Positions 1 to 7,890 of a stretch of DNA of 50,204 bases are shown here, one piece after another. Under the pieces are notes generated by a model, which saw only the letters and a list, made by a program, of their open reading frames with translations, searched no databases and had not been told where the DNA came from. The position numbers and the translations under genes were made by a program. The stretch is from CAYVHB01 sp964450865 (GTDB lineage Bacteria; Bacillota; Clostridia; Saccharofermentanales; UBA5734), in the NCBI GenBank assembly GCA_964450865.1, contig CAYVHB010000022.1, forward strand, positions 1 through 50,204, given 5' to 3'. Each line of letters opens with the position of its first letter. Position 1 is the stretch's first letter.

Positions 1-35
1 CATACCCCCATAACGGACTTTCACCGTCAAGTGAA

Positions 36-51
36 GCGCCATGCATGGCGC
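36..51. repeat. 16-bp perfect palindrome
   Basis: GCGCCATGCATGGCGC reads the same on both strands. It lies 12 bases before the terminator at 64-96. It could be an operator or a small hairpin at the end of the upstream transcript. There is no T-tract. Confidence 0.4.
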
Positions 52-63
52 ACATTGATAGGA

Positions 64-96
64 GCCGCCAGAAACGCCATGTTTCTGGCGGCTTTT
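64..96 (+). terminator. Rho-independent terminator of an upstream gene
   Basis: Perfect 12-bp inverted repeat: GCCGCCAGAAAC at 64-75 and GTTTCTGGCGGC at 81-92, with a 5-base loop, followed by TTTT at 93-96. It lies before the first complete gene, so it most likely ends a gene that begins left of the window. Confidence 0.75.
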
Positions 97-127
97 AAAT
101 ATATGATTATCTGATAAGGAGTGCATT

Positions 128-1522
128 ATGGACAACCCCAAACTGTATCCCCTGACCCCGTCCCAGCTCAGCATTTTCCTGGCCTGGAAGTATTCATTCC
201 ACAAGAATGTCATGAATGTCCCGACTTCTTTTTTTACTTCTGCTGAGCTCGACCTGGACCTGCTCAAGAAGGCGGCGGCTGAAGGGATCAGACGCAACGA
301 TGCCTTCGCGATCCGCCTGACCAAGAGCGGCAAGGACCGGATGCAGTACTTTGCCGAACCGGCTGTTAGTTCGCTGGAAATTGTTGATTTCAGCGGTCAG
401 TCACCGGAAAGGATGGAGCAGTTTTTCAATAAAGTGGGCCGGATCCCGATGCCTCTTGATAACAAGCCTCTGGCTAAAATATATATCGTCCGGGCCCCGG
501 ATCGCCGCTGTGGCATGTTCATGGTGGTCAGCCACCTGATCCTGGACTCCTGGGCGATCAGCATGTTCTATAAAGATGTCTGCGCTGTCTATTTTGCCAT
601 GAAAAACGGTACGCCAATGCCCAAGAATCCAGCCAGCTGCCGCTCAACCCTGGAGAAGGACACCGCCTACCTGGCTTCGCCGCGCCACGCGGCCGATGAA
701 GCCTTCTGGAAGCAGGAATTGGCCGGCCAGGGCAAACTGCCGATTTCCACCCATGTCAATGGCCCGGCCGTGCTGGAACGCCATCGCAAAAAATTGAAAA
801 AGCCCGATTATCCTTATATTCCATCTTTTTATTTGCGGTCGACAGCCAGTCATGAAGTGATCATGATTGACAAAAGCGATGTCGACGCGATGAAGGACTT
901 CTGCTTGACCAACCAGATTCCGACCATGCAGGTCGTTTTCCTGATGGGCATGCGCATGGCCTTATCGAGACTGAATAACCGGGAAAAGGATGTAGCCGTC
1001 TTCAACACCGTGGCGCGCCGCGGGACTATCGAGGAGAAGACATCCGGTGGTACCCGGATCCACTTTGTTACTTTCCGGACCATCATGGAGGAAGCACAAA
1101 CCTTCAAGGACGGTGTTGATCAGATGATGGAAAAACAATCCAGCCTGTATCGTCACGTTGATTACAGCCCGCTGGAAGCCTTCAACCTGGAGTATCAGCA
1201 TATTCCGGGCCGCAAGGCCGGTGAGGATTTCCGCGGCGGCGCCCTGACTTTCCAGCCGGTACCGATGGAGATCAAAGGCCTGGCCGATGTGACGACCCGC
1301 TGGTATTGCAACGGCGCCGCCGGCCAGCTGTTCTATCTGACTATTATGGACGGTGATGGCACAGGGGCCCTGCGCTGTTACTACGAATACCTCAATAAGC
1401 AGCTCAGCGCGGAAATAGTCCGGCGCTTCCATCAGCACATGATGACGGTCATCCGCGCCGGCCTGGCCAATCCGCAGATCACCCTGAAAGAACTGCTCGA
1501 CCTGCCACTGGCGGCCCGGTGA
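128..1522 (+). CDS. Stand-alone condensation-domain acyltransferase, copy 1
   Basis: A 464-residue protein of the NRPS condensation/CAT acyltransferase superfamily. It carries one HxxxD active-site motif (SHLILDSW, His136 and Asp140), and its length matches the two-lobed fold of one condensation domain. The first His of the classical HHxxxDG is Ser and the Gly after Asp is Ser. The C-terminal YYEYLNKQL region resembles the end of condensation domains, but no DFGW-type motif is seen. No adenylation, thiolation or thioesterase domain is attached. The family transfers acyl or aminoacyl groups to an amine or alcohol; the substrates here are unknown. The start has AAGGAG eight bases upstream. A close paralogue follows at 1746. 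No signal peptide or membrane segment, so probably cytosolic. Superfamily fairly sure, function open. Confidence 0.75.
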   Translation: MDNPKLYPLTPSQLSIFLAWKYSFHKNVMNVPTSFFTSAELDLDLLKKAAAEGIRRNDAFAIRLTKSGKDRMQYFAEPAVSSLEIVDFSGQSPERMEQFFNKVGRIPMPLDNKPLAKIYIVRAPDRRCGMFMVVSHLILDSWAISMFYKDVCAVYFAMKNGTPMPKNPASCRSTLEKDTAYLASPRHAADEAFWKQELAGQGKLPISTHVNGPAVLERHRKKLKKPDYPYIPSFYLRSTASHEVIMIDKSDVDAMKDFCLTNQIPTMQVVFLMGMRMALSRLNNREKDVAVFNTVARRGTIEEKTSGGTRIHFVTFRTIMEEAQTFKDGVDQMMEKQSSLYRHVDYSPLEAFNLEYQHIPGRKAGEDFRGGALTFQPVPMEIKGLADVTTRWYCNGAAGQLFYLTIMDGDGTGALRCYYEYLNKQLSAEIVRRFHQHMMTVIRAGLANPQITLKELLDLPLAAR

Positions 1523-1596
1523 AGCCGGCCTGTTAAGGCACCATTCAGATGACATCGCTAACTGACATGAATATTCATGAAATGTTCAGGATGGTC

Positions 1597-1625
1597 TTGA
1601 CAAAATGTACATAAAAACAAATAAT
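1597..1625 (+). promoter_or_regulatory. Candidate promoter for the second condensation gene
   Basis: TTGACA at 1597-1602 and AATAAT at 1620-1625 with a 17-base spacer, 120 bases before the start at 1746. The -35 box is perfect and the -10 box is one base off consensus. Confidence 0.55.
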
Positions 1626-1683
1626 AGTAATCAAATCATATTTCAGATTGCTGGCAATTGCATGGTTTTTCCCGGAGATTCAC

Positions 1684-1715
1684 TTGGATGTGATTATATG
1701 AAACTATGCTAGAAT
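1684..1715 (+). promoter_or_regulatory. Second candidate promoter, extended -10 type
   Basis: An extended -10 box TGCTAGAAT at 1707-1715, with TTGGAT at 1684-1689 as a possible but distant -35 box (20-base spacer). It would start transcription about 25 bases before the ATG at 1746. With the box at 1597 it shows that this gene can be transcribed separately from copy 1. Confidence 0.45.
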
Positions 1716-1745
1716 ATCGAACCAGATGAACAGGAGACAAATCCC

Positions 1746-3143
1746 ATGAGTGTAGAACAAGCAGAACGGAAGCTTTATCCCCTGACTCCATCACAGCGCA
1801 GTATTTTTCTGGCCTGGAAGTATTCCTTGCTCAAGCAGGTCATGAACATCCCGACATCAGTTTTCATTGACGCCCCGCTTGATCTTAAAATATTAAGGCA
1901 AGCTACCGAAATAGCTATCCAGCGTAATGATTCATTTGCAATCCGGATCACGGAAAGTGGCAAAGATCATATGCAGTACTTTGCCGAACCGGCCGTGGTC
2001 GAGCTTGATATCGTCGACTTTACCGGCAAGACGGTCGATGCCATGGAGAAATACTTCTACAAAGTTGGCGCCAAGCCGCTGACCCTGGAAGATTCGCCAC
2101 TGGCCCGTATCCTGGTCGTCAAGGCTCCGGATGGTCGCAGCGGCATCTACTCCTCGATCAGCCATCTGATCATGGACTCCTGGGCGATCAGCATGTTCTA
2201 CAAGGACATCATCACCATCTATTACAGCCTCCTGGAAGGCAAGCCGCTGCCCAAGCCGCTGCCCCGCTATTTTGATACCCTGCAGAAAGAGCTGGCCTAT
2301 CCGGCTTCGCCACAACACGAAGAAGACGCCAAGTTCTGGTACAATGAAGTCATCGGCCAGCCGAATTTACCGATCTATACGCATGTCAATGGCTCAGTCG
2401 TACTCGAGAAACTGCGCAAAAAGCTCAAGGATCCGACCTACCGTTATGGCAGCTCTATCTATCTGATCACCACGGCCAAGCACGAGGACATTGAAATGAG
2501 CAAGGAAGATGTCGATCGCCTGGCCGCTTTCTGCAGTGCAAACAAGATCCCGACGATGCAGGTGATGTTCTTGTTCGGCCTGCGCACCTATCTTTCCAAG
2601 GTCAACAGCCGCGAGGCAGACATCAGCATGACCAATACCGTCGCCCGCCGCGGCACCCTCGAGGAGAAGAATTCCGGCGGCACCCGCGTCCACTTCCTGT
2701 CGTTCCGGACCAATCTCAGCGAGGAAACGACCTTCCACGATGCGATCAATGCCCTGGTCGAGAAGCAGATGTCCCTGTACCGCCACATGGAATTCAGCCC
2801 GCTGGAGATGTTCGGCATGGAATACAAGCATCTGCCCAATTATGCGCCGGGCCGCAATTATCGCGCGGTAACCATGACATTCCAGCCGCTGCCGATGGAA
2901 GGTCCGCATGGTGAGAAAGTGACGACCAAGTGGTATTGCAACGGGACTGCTGCCCAGCCGTTTTACCTGACGATCATGGATGGTGATGGCGCCGGCACCC
3001 TGAAATTCTATTATGAGTACCTCAATCGCTACATCAAGGTCGAGACCGTGCAGAAATGCCACAACTATATGGTCAAGGTTCTGCTGGCCGGCATCAGCAA
3101 CCCGGATATTACCCTGAAAGAACTGCTTGACCTGCCCTGCTGA
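1746..3143 (+). CDS. Stand-alone condensation-domain acyltransferase, copy 2
   Basis: A 465-residue paralogue of the protein at 128-1522, alignable along its whole length with few gaps. The HxxxD motif is SHLIMDSW (His140, Asp144). Shared blocks include LYPLTPSQ at the N-terminus, FLAWKYS, QYFAEPAV, PTMQV and ITLKELLDLP at the C-terminus. The N-terminal LTPSQ block is typical of condensation domains. The two proteins arose by gene duplication and then diverged; both keep the catalytic His and Asp, so both are probably active. AGGAG lies nine bases before the ATG. It has its own promoter region and a terminator at 3176, so it is a single-gene unit. Substrate unknown. Confidence 0.75.
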   Translation: MSVEQAERKLYPLTPSQRSIFLAWKYSLLKQVMNIPTSVFIDAPLDLKILRQATEIAIQRNDSFAIRITESGKDHMQYFAEPAVVELDIVDFTGKTVDAMEKYFYKVGAKPLTLEDSPLARILVVKAPDGRSGIYSSISHLIMDSWAISMFYKDIITIYYSLLEGKPLPKPLPRYFDTLQKELAYPASPQHEEDAKFWYNEVIGQPNLPIYTHVNGSVVLEKLRKKLKDPTYRYGSSIYLITTAKHEDIEMSKEDVDRLAAFCSANKIPTMQVMFLFGLRTYLSKVNSREADISMTNTVARRGTLEEKNSGGTRVHFLSFRTNLSEETTFHDAINALVEKQMSLYRHMEFSPLEMFGMEYKHLPNYAPGRNYRAVTMTFQPLPMEGPHGEKVTTKWYCNGTAAQPFYLTIMDGDGAGTLKFYYEYLNRYIKVETVQKCHNYMVKVLLAGISNPDITLKELLDLPC

Positions 3144-3175
3144 TCACACGTCCCAGTACTCCATGTTTGCCGTTC

Positions 3176-3212
3176 GACACCCGGTACCCGCCGGGTGTCT
3201 TTATTCTATTTT
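3176..3212 (+). terminator. Rho-independent terminator
   Basis: GACACCCGG at 3176-3184 pairs with CCGGGTGTC at 3191-3199 around a six-base loop, followed by a T-rich run. It ends the second condensation gene 33 bases after its stop. Confidence 0.8.
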
Positions 3213-3574
3213 GCGTGCCGGGTGGCTGGTTGATTGGTTCCCGGTGCAAAATAATTGCCCGATGTGTCTTTTCTTCCACGTATAACCACGCTTGGCGGCT
3301 GGTAGTCTACATTCATGCAAGATGCAGTAAGAATCTTTCATATCAAGACGTAAAATAATGACCTGCACTAATTTTTATTATTATAGATATCTTACATATA
3401 GAACTTTATCTGGATGAAAATTTGCAGAGAAAGTGAGAATTGTTGCTATAATACTGCAATTAATTATGCAATTTCCTAGCCAGACGGTTGAACATCGGCT
3501 GATTTTGGTATATGATAATAAAAAGATTTGATCATCAATATAATTTCCAGCACTAGAATTTTGAGGTGACATAG
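3213..3574 (+). other. AT-rich intergenic region before the SGNH gene
   Basis: About 360 bases, clearly more AT-rich than the genes around it. It holds a likely promoter at 3422-3452. A second TATAAT at 3539-3544 has no convincing -35 box. A strong ribosome site, GAGGTGA at 3563-3569, precedes the ATG at 3575. No convincing gene is seen. Confidence 0.5.
3422..3452 (+). promoter_or_regulatory. Candidate promoter of the SGNH gene
   Basis: Perfect extended -10 box TGCTATAAT at 3444-3452. TTGCAG at 3422-3427 is a possible -35 box with a long, 19-base spacer, which matters less for extended -10 promoters. Confidence 0.55.
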
Positions 3575-4303
3575 ATGTTCGATTTGCAAAAGACCATCGG
3601 TCTCTGGGGAGACTCGATATTGAAAGGTGTCATTTTGAGTGAAAAAGATGGCTCTTATCAGGTCCTCAGCGATGGATTAGCCCAGCAACTGGTCAGCCGG
3701 CTTGGTCTGACTGTTTTAAATAAATCGCGCCTTGGCTGTACGATCGAGAAGGGCCAGCAGCTCCTGACCCGTTCACTGGCTAACGGGACGGATTGTTCCG
3801 CCATCCTGCTGGAATATGGCGGCAACGACAGTGACTTTGACTGGCCGGCGGTTGCCGCTGCTCCCGATTATGATCATCAGCCTAAAACACCCCTGAATAT
3901 TTTCCGTGCCACCCTCTGCCAGATGATCACCCAGCTGCACCAGCACCACATCACACCCATCCTGATGTCGCTGCCGCCGATCAACGGTACCCGGTACCTG
4001 GATTACCTGGTTCAATACAAGGGACTCAGCCGGGAAAACCTGCTGAAGTTTGTTGTTGAGGAGACATCGATTTATCGCTTTCACGAGTCGTATTCGCTGG
4101 CTATCACCCAGATTGCCAACGAGACCCGCTCAATTTATATACCCATGCGCGAAGCCTTCCTGCTGAAGCGGGATACGGCCGCCCTGTTGTGCGCGGACGG
4201 CATCCATCCCAATCGGCTAGGTCACGAGCTCATGCGCCAGGTTTTCACCGAGGTTGTTGAGCAATGGCGGGAGGAACAGGCGATCTCGTTTGTTGCTGTC
4301 TAG
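3575..4303 (+). CDS. SGNH/GDSL-family hydrolase
   Basis: A 242-residue esterase-like protein with all SGNH blocks in order: GDS with nucleophile Ser14, Gly54 in SRLG, GGND with Asn84, and DGIHPN with Asp208 and His211. The family hydrolyses ester bonds of lipids, acylated sugars or acylated thiols. No signal peptide or membrane segment is seen, so it probably acts in the cytosol. Start chosen from GAGGTGA six bases upstream. It sits between condensation-type acyltransferases and a glycosyltransferase, so an acyl-sugar or lipid substrate is a reasonable guess. Family assignment is firm; substrate is not. Confidence 0.88.
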   Translation: MFDLQKTIGLWGDSILKGVILSEKDGSYQVLSDGLAQQLVSRLGLTVLNKSRLGCTIEKGQQLLTRSLANGTDCSAILLEYGGNDSDFDWPAVAAAPDYDHQPKTPLNIFRATLCQMITQLHQHHITPILMSLPPINGTRYLDYLVQYKGLSRENLLKFVVEETSIYRFHESYSLAITQIANETRSIYIPMREAFLLKRDTAALLCADGIHPNRLGHELMRQVFTEVVEQWREEQAISFVAV

Positions 4304-4457
4304 AACGGCTCTATCCAGGCGCTATATCCAGGAACAGGCGGTTATTCTGGAACCGGCAAGGTTGACCCAGAGGAGAACCGGTTTGCCTGGGCAAGATGGT
4401 TTTTTGCGCAATATACCCGGCCTGCCTGCGGCAGATGATTTTCCCTGTGATAATTTA

Positions 4458-4484
4458 AGGCCAGTTTCGCTGGCCTGGTTTCTT
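4458..4484 (+). terminator. Rho-independent terminator after the SGNH gene
   Basis: AGGCCAG at 4458-4464 and CTGGCCT at 4470-4476 around a TTTCG loop, followed by GGTTTCTT. The T-tract is imperfect. Confidence 0.55.
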
Positions 4485-4581
4485 GTAGCCGGATGGGGCC
4501 TGGCAGCCAGCCGATTGTTTAGCATTGCCCTTGATATGGACTACCGACAACGTTATGATTAAAACGTCTGAAAGGAGGAGC

Positions 4582-5937
4582 GTGAAACGCCTGCCTCTGA
4601 AGTTTCACGCAACAATCAAGATGGAAAGACTGACAATTGGTCTGTTTAACGATTCTTTTCCCCCAACCATTGACGGGGTTGCCAATACAGTGTTGAATTA
4701 TGCCCGGATTATCCAGAAAAAGTACGGTGAGGCGGTCGTTGCGACGCCGAGCTACCCTGGTGTCGCTGACAGATATCCTTTCACTGTCATCCGTTACCCC
4801 AGCGTGGCCCTGGGCCGCAAGTTCAAATATCGCGCCGGATACCCGTTCAACCCATTTATTATTCAGGCGTTGCGTAAAAAACAGATTGACGTCATCCATA
4901 CGCACAGCCCGTTTTCATCGACTGTCCTGGCCCGGATCCTGCGCTTTTACACCGGTGCCCCGATCATCCTGACCTATCACACCAAATTCGAATTTGACCT
5001 GGCCAAATATGTTCCTTTTGTCTCAGTCAAGAACACTATTATCAGGATGATCCTGACCAATGTGGCGGCCTGTGATGAGGTCTGGGCCGTGTCGGATGGC
5101 ACGGGCCAGAACCTGAAGCAGCTGGGCTACAAGGGTGAGTACCGCGTCATGCAAAATGGTACGGATTATACCCGGGGCAGGGTTTCACCCGAAGAACAGG
5201 CCGCTTTGCGGCTCAGCCATGCCTTGAGCACCGATGTACCGACCTTTTTGTATGTTGGCCGCATGATGTGGTACAAGGGCATCCGCTATACCCTGGATGC
5301 GTTGCGGATCGTGATGGAACGGGGCCAGCCGTTCCGGATGATCTTTGTCGGCGATGGCACGGACTATCAGGAAATCGTCGAATACGCGCAGGAACAGGGC
5401 CTTGCTGACCGGTGCGTGTTTACCGGTGCGGTTTATGACCGGCAGATGCTCAAGGCCTATTACAGTGTTGCCGATCTGTTCATCCTGACCTCGACTTATG
5501 ATAACAGTCCGCTGGTTGTCCGGGAGGCTGCATCTTGTGACTGCCCGAGTCTGCTGATTGCCGGCAGCTGCTCGGCCGAAATTATTGAAGATGATGTGTC
5601 CGGCCTGCTGGCGCCCGAGGACGGACCGGCTATTGCCGAACGGATCCTGGCTGCCTGTGCCATTCCCGGGCATCTGCAGGCGCTGGGCCAGATGGCCGGC
5701 GAGATAGTCTACATGTCGTGGGAGCAAGCCATTGACCGGGCCTACCAGCGCTATCTGACTGTCCTGCACAATCACCAGTACAAGTCTGCACAACGGCGCA
5801 AGGACCTGGCCCTGGTCAGGCATTTCAACCGGCTCTGGCACCGCAATGCCGTCCTGATGCGCCGGAATGCCGGCCGGCTGAAGCAGACCGGCCAGCGCAT
5901 CAAGGGCACCTTCAAACAATTATATCGTCGTGACTGA
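4582..5937 (+). CDS. GT4-family glycosyltransferase
   Basis: A retaining GT-B glycosyltransferase of family GT4. The N-terminal domain opens with GLFNDSFPPTIDGVANT, the acceptor-side signature of sugar transferases acting on lipids or poly-alcohols, followed by HTHSPF and YHTKFEFDL. The C-terminal nucleotide-sugar domain has GRMMWYKG, FVGDGTD and a D-x7-E version of the E-x7-E motif (YDNSPLVVREA). A basic tail of about 45 residues could bind acidic membranes. Start: AGGAGG at 4573-4578 supports the GTG at 4582 (451 residues, close spacing). The ATG at 4621 fits the usual family N-terminus but has no ribosome site, and an upstream ATG at 4525 is unlikely. It may glycosylate a diacylglycerol-like lipid or a product of neighbouring enzymes; acceptor unknown. 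Confidence 0.85.
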   Translation: MKRLPLKFHATIKMERLTIGLFNDSFPPTIDGVANTVLNYARIIQKKYGEAVVATPSYPGVADRYPFTVIRYPSVALGRKFKYRAGYPFNPFIIQALRKKQIDVIHTHSPFSSTVLARILRFYTGAPIILTYHTKFEFDLAKYVPFVSVKNTIIRMILTNVAACDEVWAVSDGTGQNLKQLGYKGEYRVMQNGTDYTRGRVSPEEQAALRLSHALSTDVPTFLYVGRMMWYKGIRYTLDALRIVMERGQPFRMIFVGDGTDYQEIVEYAQEQGLADRCVFTGAVYDRQMLKAYYSVADLFILTSTYDNSPLVVREAASCDCPSLLIAGSCSAEIIEDDVSGLLAPEDGPAIAERILAACAIPGHLQALGQMAGEIVYMSWEQAIDRAYQRYLTVLHNHQYKSAQRRKDLALVRHFNRLWHRNAVLMRRNAGRLKQTGQRIKGTFKQLYRRD

Positions 5938-6013
5938 GTGCACAAAATCCCCGCCAGGCCTTGCGCTGCAGCCATTTCGCCGTAAAATATTTTGATTCTC
6001 AAATAATAATGCT

Positions 6014-6041
6014 TTGACAAACAAAGCTTCTGGGGTATAAT
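6014..6041 (+). promoter_or_regulatory. Consensus sigma-A-type promoter
   Basis: Perfect TTGACA (6014-6019) and perfect TATAAT (6036-6041) with a 16-base spacer. It drives the acyl-CoA ligase at 6081, probably strongly, and makes that gene independent of the glycosyltransferase. Confidence 0.88.
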
Positions 6042-6080
6042 AGACCTACCCATTATCCAACTATATTCAGGAGGATTACC

Positions 6081-7580
6081 ATGGTAGGGAATATTTACCA
6101 GCAGAATTTCAGACCGGACGCGGTTGCCATGAAGTACAAGGGCAGCCAGATCTCCTATGCCCAGCTTGACCAGGCTGTACTCGGCTATGCTGCAGCTTTG
6201 CAGGCCCTTGGCCTGCAGAAAGGCGACCGGGTTATTTTATCCTGTCCGAACTCGCCGGAGTTTATTTATTCGTATTTCAGCGTGGTCCGCAATGGGGCCA
6301 TTATTGTGCCGATCAATCTGCTGCTGACGATGGAGGAAATCCAGTACCTGATCGAGGATTCCGGGGCCAGATACATGATTGTGCATCCGCTGATTCTCGA
6401 GAAAGCCAAGGTCTCGGCCCAGATCCTGTCGGCCGCCCTGAATATCACGGTGATCGCCCTGGACGATGATTTCAAGGCCCAGGCAGCCAGCCTGCCGACT
6501 GATGATGTGCCCCATTCAACCGATGATACCGAGATTTCGACATTCCTTTATACGTCCGGAACGACTGGCAAGCAGAAAGCGGCCATGCTGTCCCACCACA
6601 ACCTCGTGTATAATGCCGAGCAATGCCATATTGCCTTGCAGTCGCAGGCCTCGGATAATTACATGTGCGTGCTGCCGATGTTTCATGTCTTTGCTTTTAC
6701 GGTCTGCGTGCTGATGCCGCTCCTGACCGGCGCGACCGTTACCATTATCGAGAGCTTCCTGCCCAAGGAAGTCATCGAGTCGCTGCACAAGGACGGCATT
6801 ACCGTTTTTGCCGGTGTGCCGACCATGTATGTAGTCCTGAACAACCTGGTCAAGGAAGGCACCCGCTTCGCGAGCTTGCGTTACGTGGTTTCCGGCGGGG
6901 CTGCCCTGCCGGTCGAGGTTCTGCAGCAAGCGCGCAAGCGTCTGCAGGTGCCGGTCATCGAGGGTTATGGCCTGACGGAAGCTTCACCGGTTGTCAGTGT
7001 CAATCCGCTCAACGGCGTGCAGAAAGAAGGTTCGATCGGCCTGGCCCTGCCGAATATCGACGTCAAAATCGTCGATGACCAGGGCCATGAATTGCCGCGC
7101 GGTGAAGTGGGCGAGCTGGCGGTACGCGGCGAGAATGTCATGATCGGCTACTACAACCGGCCGGAGGATAACAAGAGAGCCCTCGTTTATGGCTGGCTGC
7201 TGACCGGTGACCTGGCCAGGATGGACGATGAGGACTATATCTTTATTGTTGACCGCAAGAAGGACCTCGTGATCGTCGGCGGCCTCAATGTATACCCGCG
7301 GGAAGTCGAAGAAGTGATCTATCAGTATCCGAAAGTCAAGGAAGCGGCCGTCATCGGCCTCAATGACAACTTGCGCGGAGAGTATGTCAAGGCCTATGTC
7401 GTGGTCAAAGATGGCGAGACCTGTCATGCGCGCGAGCTGCTGAACTACATGAAAATCCGCCTGGCTGCCTATAAACTGCCGCGTGAGATCGAATTTGTGC
7501 CGGCCTTGCCGAAGAACAGTACCGGCAAGATTCTCAAGCGGGCCCTGCGTGACCAGGCCAGGGCCGAAGGCGGCAACTAA
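6081..7580 (+). CDS. Long-chain acyl-CoA synthetase (FadD-like AMP-forming ligase)
   Basis: A 499-residue adenylate-forming enzyme that activates a carboxylic acid with ATP and CoA to the acyl-CoA. Motifs in order: P-loop YTSGTTGKQK (157-166), YGLTE (296-300), GWLLTGD (about 371-377), the hinge DRKKDLVIVGG (391-401) and the catalytic Lys483 in STGKILKR. Length and motif spacing fit bacterial medium/long-chain fatty acid CoA ligases (LcfB/FadD type). AGGAGG lies four bases before the ATG, downstream of a consensus promoter, and a strong terminator follows at 7777, so it is a one-gene unit. It could supply acyl-CoA to the nearby condensation-type acyltransferases; that link is inference. Chain-length specificity cannot be read. 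Confidence 0.88.
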   Translation: MVGNIYQQNFRPDAVAMKYKGSQISYAQLDQAVLGYAAALQALGLQKGDRVILSCPNSPEFIYSYFSVVRNGAIIVPINLLLTMEEIQYLIEDSGARYMIVHPLILEKAKVSAQILSAALNITVIALDDDFKAQAASLPTDDVPHSTDDTEISTFLYTSGTTGKQKAAMLSHHNLVYNAEQCHIALQSQASDNYMCVLPMFHVFAFTVCVLMPLLTGATVTIIESFLPKEVIESLHKDGITVFAGVPTMYVVLNNLVKEGTRFASLRYVVSGGAALPVEVLQQARKRLQVPVIEGYGLTEASPVVSVNPLNGVQKEGSIGLALPNIDVKIVDDQGHELPRGEVGELAVRGENVMIGYYNRPEDNKRALVYGWLLTGDLARMDDEDYIFIVDRKKDLVIVGGLNVYPREVEEVIYQYPKVKEAAVIGLNDNLRGEYVKAYVVVKDGETCHARELLNYMKIRLAAYKLPREIEFVPALPKNSTGKILKRALRDQARAEGGN

Positions 7581-7776
7581 GTCCGGACTGACCAGGCCGG
7601 CCAGCCCGGCCGATGATTCAGACTTATGGCTGACAGGGGCGTCCGGAAAGAAGTCATGCAGCCAGGGCCAATCATTGTCATGCTTTTCCCAATAACATAA
7701 AAGTTATGACACTATTATTCAAAAATTGACCGGATACAGGCATACAAGCTTCTGGAATGTATCATTCAGAGCTCGC

Positions 7777-7814
7777 AAAAAATCCCTCAGCGCCTCGCGT
7801 TGAGGGATTTTTTT
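7777..7814 (+). terminator. Strong rho-independent terminator
   Basis: AAAAAATCCCTCA at 7777-7789 pairs with TGAGGGATTTTTTT at 7801-7814. The A-run before and T-run after the stem would let it work in both directions. It ends the acyl-CoA ligase transcript. Confidence 0.9.
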
Positions 7815-7842
7815 GACAATTAAAGGATATATGTGTTAGCAT
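7813..7842 (+). promoter_or_regulatory. Candidate promoter of the PaaK-like gene
   Basis: TTGACA at 7813-7818 overlaps the T-tract of the terminator. TAGCAT at 7837-7842 follows after 18 bases with an extended TG at 7834-7835. Confidence 0.5.
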
Positions 7843-7890
7843 GGGATATCTTGATGTATCTGCAGGATACAAGATTGACAAGGGGGTCTT

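Noticed and set aside
128..3143. Nonribosomal peptide synthetase modules
   Set aside because: Only isolated condensation domains occur. No adenylation-thiolation module, carrier protein or thioesterase is attached or adjacent; the nearby adenylate-forming proteins look like CoA ligases.
3167..3358. 63-codon plus-strand frame after the second condensation gene
   Set aside because: It overlaps the terminator at 3176-3212 and has no ribosome site.
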